Of a stretch of 45,517 nucleotides of DNA, positions 41,450-45,517 are shown piece after piece. The stretch is taken from positions 2,799,153-2,844,669 of the forward strand of contig BFEA01000034.1 in assembly GCA_003427395.1 (NCBI GenBank), read 5' to 3'. The position numbers and the translations under genes were made by a program. The notes below the pieces were generated by a model, which was given only the letters and a program-made list of their open reading frames with translations, searched no databases and had not been told where the DNA came from. Position 1 is the first letter of the stretch; every line of letters starts with the position of its first letter. The stretch is from Chara braunii. Taxonomy: Eukaryota; Streptophyta; Charophyceae; Charales; Characeae.

Positions 41450-43114
41450 CTGCCCTGCGAGCTTATATATGTGCATTCGGAGACCCCCTATGATTGTGAG
41501 GTGTGATCGTCACACGTTTATTCCCACATGAGTATATATGTGTGTATATATGTATGTATGCGTACCTATATGGGGTACTTGTGTAGTCGAAGGGCCCGCG
41601 TGCTAAGGAGTTAACCAGGGGTTGGGCTAATAGAGAAAGGATGACCCCTCTATTTATAAATACGATTCTGAGGAAATTGTGGTCGGACGTTAGCCCTGAA
41701 CCTAGAAGGCGATGATCCTCACCCGGGACGACCCACGTCCCTCGGACTATCTCTAAAAGGGTTCACTTCTGATAAAAGTCGAAGGTATTTTCCTTGTTGG
41801 GATTTATTTTGGTGGAACGATAAAGTTCCGGGTGGAAGGGTCAGCGTGTCGCTGGTGGTGCGCCAGACAACTCACCACCGCTCCAAATCCCTTCCTGCCC
41901 TAGAAACCATTTTATCCCGCACCCTTTGGGACACCTTAGGGTGCAGAAGGCGGTAGGGCCCTCAGACCGGTTTTGCGCCCGCTAAAGGGTTACCCCCCCT
42001 TAGCGCGCACTTCAGCCGATGCCGGAACATCGGAAGCCACCACATGGCTCAGAATAGGCCATTCGGGTATGGGCACACATAATGTGTCGTCATCGCAGTT
42101 ACTCACGTAGAGCTGCATAGTGAATTGGTATGCATGGATCCTATGTTCGAGCGATCTTATACTAAACCTCGCGTACGGCAGTTACCGACTTCCACCGTGC
42201 AAAGTTATGGGTTGGATACAAAGGGACTAGGAGTGTGTCGCGTTGTACGTCTTTCGTGTCGTTTAGTACCTGTGTGCGTGTGTGCGCGTGCTTTAATTTT
42301 CTGTACCTTGTAGTGGTGTGTGCGTGGCGCGTGGGATACGTCCTAGTCGACCGGCGACGGACCGCGCTTGGGACCTCAGCCCCCCAAGACGTCAGTTCGC
42401 GTGCGGGCCCGATAGAGGCGTAATACCGCGCGTACCCCTTATGCTACAGCGAACGAGAAACGCCCTCGGCTGGTCCACCTCTGCGATTGCAGCTGATCAG
42501 CTTTCGTATTGTGGACTGGTAGCTCGGCGGGGATACGCCCACCGAAGGGAGGTGACAACTTTCGTAAGGTGGAGGTAGTCGTGCCTCGCGTAGGCCCTGT
42601 CCTGTCGTAGGGGCTCGCGAGAGGTATGGCTGGCGCAGCCGGCCGGAGCGGCTTACGGAAGCTCCGTATATATACCACAATAGGGATGTGTACTCTGACT
42701 CCTGCGTGACGCGGCCGGGAGGGTCCCGCGCTACCTCTGAGTAGTGCCGGACCGATGCGCTCGACAGGTGGCGCCGTTGCCGAGGACTGACGGTTGCTTG
42801 TCGTTGTCCCTGGTGGAACGACATCCGGGTATTAGGATAAGGAAGAAATCAGGCATGAGTGGGAGATCTGAAGTAAAGCGTATAAGTAGGACTATAAGAG
42901 GGATTGTATGACTATAGTAGCTATGTGGGAGAACTCACAGCTTAGGTAGACCTTGTGAATGAAGGAAAGAGACGTGGGTGTCAGTTAAAGTCTGAAACGC
43001 CCAAGGGCTAAGTGGTTAGCTCCGTAGGCTTATGCTGGAGTGAGAGTGCTGAATAAAGTTGCCTTTGTACCTCGTTTTACTACAGGGAAGTTAAGTGAAG
43101 GAAGAGCTGCTAAA
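41450..43114 (+). promoter_or_regulatory. Possible LTR/leader region of the Gag-bearing element
   Basis: TATTTATAAATAC at 41651 resembles a TATA box and the 1.4 kb after it leads to the Gag start on the same strand. I found no second LTR copy in the window and no convincing tRNA primer-binding site, so the assignment is positional only. No open frame here has a recognisable domain. Confidence 0.2.
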
Positions 43115-44663
43115 ATGGCAGGCGGCATAGGTGACAGTTCAGGCAAGGTCCTGACCCTCGATGACCTCATCGAGGCGATGGACAAGCGGGAGAGAACGCC
43201 GAGAAGTGTCCCCAAAGTCGACACCTTCCACTTCAATAGGGAACGAGTCTCTGAGTGGCTGGACCTAGTGGAGCAAGCCTTGGTGGGAGTACCAGACGAG
43301 ATGAAATTCAAACGCATCCTGCAGTATGTGCTCCGTAAGCACCATCCAGAAGTGCAGAAGGTGGTCGACGACGCTAACGGCGACTGGGCTAAATTTAAGG
43401 AAGGAATGCAGCGAAAGTATAGGTTGGGGGATGGCCTGCTGACTATGGCGGACCTAGAGGCAATGAATAGGGACGACTTCACCACCGTTGGGGCATTCCT
43501 ACAAGAATTCAGAAAGAAGGCGAGAAAGGTACATGGGATATCAGAGGAGGCGCAGTGCGCCGTCTTCCTGGGACTGCTCACCGCATCTGAGACAGTTGAG
43601 CTAACAAGCCATGGGGGAGGAAATGCCAAACTTACCTAGGCCATCATTGACAGAGGGGTGGAGGTTGGAGGCCTCGACCAGGTCGAGCAGCACCAGGTGA
43701 GACTGCAGAGGCAGAAACGGAAGGAAAGGGATGCGGCTGGATCACCAGGAGTAAAGAAGATCATAACCGACGTACTAGCAGGGCTAGACCCGGTGATACA
43801 GCGGAAGGTGACGGCGGCAGTCCAGGAAAAAGGCAAGGGGGCCGTGGTAGAGGAGGCTACCCAGGAGGGATGGGAAGAGGAGGAGCCGGTACCTCCACAC
43901 CTTACAAAGGCGCAGCGTAAGCAGCGCAATCTAGCACAAGGCGGACAAGGGTCAGGAAAGGGCCAGGTACCTCAAGTAGTGGTAGCGGCATCTCCGAGTT
44001 CGTCCGCGCCATCAAGTAGTGCGGGCCCATCGCAAGTACCAGTGCCACCATTTGGGCACTGGCCGTGACCCCTAATTAATACCTATGTACCCTGGGGTGG
44101 CCCAGCGCCGTCTGGACAGGTAATACCCTATGCTGGGCCCCAGGCAAGTATGCCACCTCCGAGCTACCCAGCCGCCCAGACTCAGCCAGCGGTACCACCG
44201 ACGCAGATGCCCACACAAAGTTCACAAGGCAGTGTGGCGGGTGGTGGTAGTCAAGGCCAAGGGAACCAGGGGAATGGAGGAAGGGGCGGTGGACGAGGAC
44301 GTGGCAGGAAGGGGCGGTGGACGAGGACGTGGCAGGAATGGTGGTAGCCGAGGAGGCCAATGGGGTAACCAAGGCTACCAGGGCAACCAAGGCGGCCAAG
44401 GCAATCAAGGCGGCCAAGGCAACCAAGGGGGCCAAGGTGGTGGAAGGGCCCGATTTGATTGGCGGACTGCCATATGTCAGCATTGTGACTAGGAAGGTCA
44501 CACTATAGGGTTTTGCAATATCAGGCGGGAGGACGAGAAGAATGGTATGATTTACTCTAATATGGATGGAGACATTTACGATCAATTTGGAGATTTTATT
44601 GATAGGAAGGTTGGTGGGGTTAGGGCGGAGGCCCAACGAAGGTTGGCAGCACGACAACGTTGA
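43115..44663 (+). pseudogene. Retrotransposon Gag pseudogene with CCHC zinc knuckle
   Basis: The first in-frame ATG (43115) opens MAGGIGDSSGKVLTLDDLIE, then FHFNRERVSEWLDLVEQAL and GDWAKFKEGMQRKYRLGDG, the helical core of a Ty3-type Gag. An amber codon (43637-43639) and an opal codon (44066-44068) interrupt the frame without shifting it. A 28 bp duplication at 44279-44334 then shifts it by one base. A Gly/Gln-rich tract (NQGGQGNQGG) leads to a zinc knuckle C-X2-C-X4-H-X4-C (44475-44516) whose sixth position is a TAG. The tail reads NIRREDEKNGMIYSNMDGDI and ends at 44661-44663. No protease or RT follows, so the element is truncated. Gag would coat the element's RNA. The knuckle and following acidic motif resemble predicted Chara proteins I recall, which I cannot verify here. 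Confidence 0.85.
44279..44334 (+). repeat. 28 bp perfect tandem duplication causing a frameshift in Gag
   Basis: GGAAGGGGCGGTGGACGAGG and the following ACGTGGCA occur at 44279-44306 and 44307-44334. At 28 bp (9 codons plus one base) it throws the Gly/Arg-rich frame into a stop soon afterwards (TAG near 44345). Confidence 0.95.
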
Positions 44664-45517
44664 CACAATAATTGTTGCATTTGGATGAAAGCTCTAATCA
44701 AAAATCTATTTTCTCATGCATCAGGGGTACCTTGAAACGAATGACTTCACTGTTCAGATTTTCAAATAGTCCAGACTTGGACATTATGGTTGAAGGCAAT
44801 ACAAAAACCTCTAGTATGTAAAAGCGGTGAATCAGATTACCTGTTTACGACCAGACAACAAGAGTAGGTTTCCTGTGTTCCCAGTTGGGCCCTGCTGTAT
44901 ATTCTGCAAAACTGAACCAACTTACGATTGTTGGCCAAGGCCAGGCATGCACAATGCCCAAGTTCGCATTACACTCTATTCATGCGAAGTTCGCTCATTG
45001 CAGGTTCCACAAGTTGAGGGCTTCCTATGGGCTTTAGTAATCATTTAGTTCTGCCTCGAAGACTGTAAAACCGATTATGAAATACCCTTGTAGTAAGGGA
45101 AAACTGCAAGTTTATCCCTATCAATGAAAATTTTTGTAAATGTCCCTACAGTTCTATCATATCTCGAGTCGGCGTCTGTTATTTTAGCATTTCAAAGGAC
45201 CCTCATATTTTGTTCAATCTATCATGTTCACACCTATAAATATGAGATCCTATAACGGTGACCTCTACACAGGTTTCACTATGGATCTCAAATTTGCAGG
45301 TTTGAGTGATCTTTAGTTTTTTTTTTTTTTTTTTTTATATTGACTGATTGTATGAACCTTCATAGATAGCAGTTCGAAAGGAGTGTGTGACAGACCGATG
45401 CAAATCCCGGCACCGTGCTGGTCGTCGAGGACCTAGGAAGCGGGCGCAGCGAGTGACAGGCGTTGTAGCCCCTGGCTTCAGCGAATGGCAGGCGCCCTCC
45501 CTGGGTTTCCTCACACT
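44664..45517. other. Non-coding tail of the window
   Basis: After the Gag stop the sequence is AT-rich with no recognisable domain. A 20 nt T tract lies at 45317-45336, which could be the A tail of a minus-strand retroposon, but I found no flanking duplication. The last 100 bp become GC-rich. Confidence 0.5.

Noticed and set aside
43030-43629. 199-codon minus-strand frame opposite Gag
   Set aside because: It is the antisense shadow of the Gag frame. The plus strand carries the recognisable Gag helices and leads to the zinc knuckle.

Overview
This is repeat-rich eukaryotic nuclear DNA. It has canonical GT-AG introns, long microsatellites, several decayed retrotransposons and two single-N assembly marks (12077, 13302). 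The one gene I can reconstruct with confidence is a three-HMG-box protein on the minus strand. That domain architecture (coiled-coil N-terminus plus three HMG boxes) is known to me only from the green plant lineage. A Gag fragment near 43-44.7 kb resembles predicted proteins I remember from Chara, so a charophyte alga is my best guess for the host. That last step is inference from memory.

Layout. 1-5 kb: microsatellites, a broken L1-type LINE on the minus strand (about 1.1-4.2 kb) and a foldback/MITE-like element (4.83-5.18 kb). 5.5-11.2 kb: a decayed Ty3/gypsy chromovirus (RT and RNase H remnants, a 2.4 kb interruption containing LTR-like repeats, then integrase and chromodomain remnants, with an in-frame 198 bp duplication in the integrase). 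11.5-18.5 kb: a retroposon with an 18 bp target-site duplication, microsatellites, a 141 bp perfect repeat around an N (likely an assembly artefact), a poly(A)-only insertion and otherwise featureless DNA. 18.5-27.8 kb: the 12-exon 3xHMG-box gene, whose introns hold two more copies of the retroposon family and a 43 bp-arm hairpin. 28-36 kb: candidate mitosis-specific (MSA) promoter motifs, two tRNA-derived SINE copies, a second poly(A)-only insertion, a duplicated repeat and GC-rich hairpins. 36.8-38.6 kb: a palindrome-rich block that reads as a Gln/Pro-rich protein remnant on the minus strand. 39.2-41.2 kb: the most unusual stretch, described next. 43.1-44.7 kb: a Gag pseudogene with a CCHC zinc knuckle.

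The 39.2-41.2 kb stretch holds two families of stem-loop modules. In the first, seven copies of the core CCATAAGTTTGGG are each enclosed by a different short stem, and six of the seven stems are well paired. In the second, about 120 bp modules alternate between two types, and the outer stem and inner hairpin differ in sequence while staying paired. A conserved loop with covarying stems is the pattern expected of selected RNA structure, or of an unusual hairpin-propagating mobile element. I recognise neither family.

How the parts relate: the LINE is a plausible former source of the machinery that produced the poly(A)-tailed, TSD-flanked insertions. The 3xHMG-box gene stands alone, and its likely role is chromatin association during mitosis, by analogy with land-plant homologues. 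The hairpin array lies upstream of, and on the same strand as, the Gag remnant. Whether it was part of that element's RNA leader is speculative.
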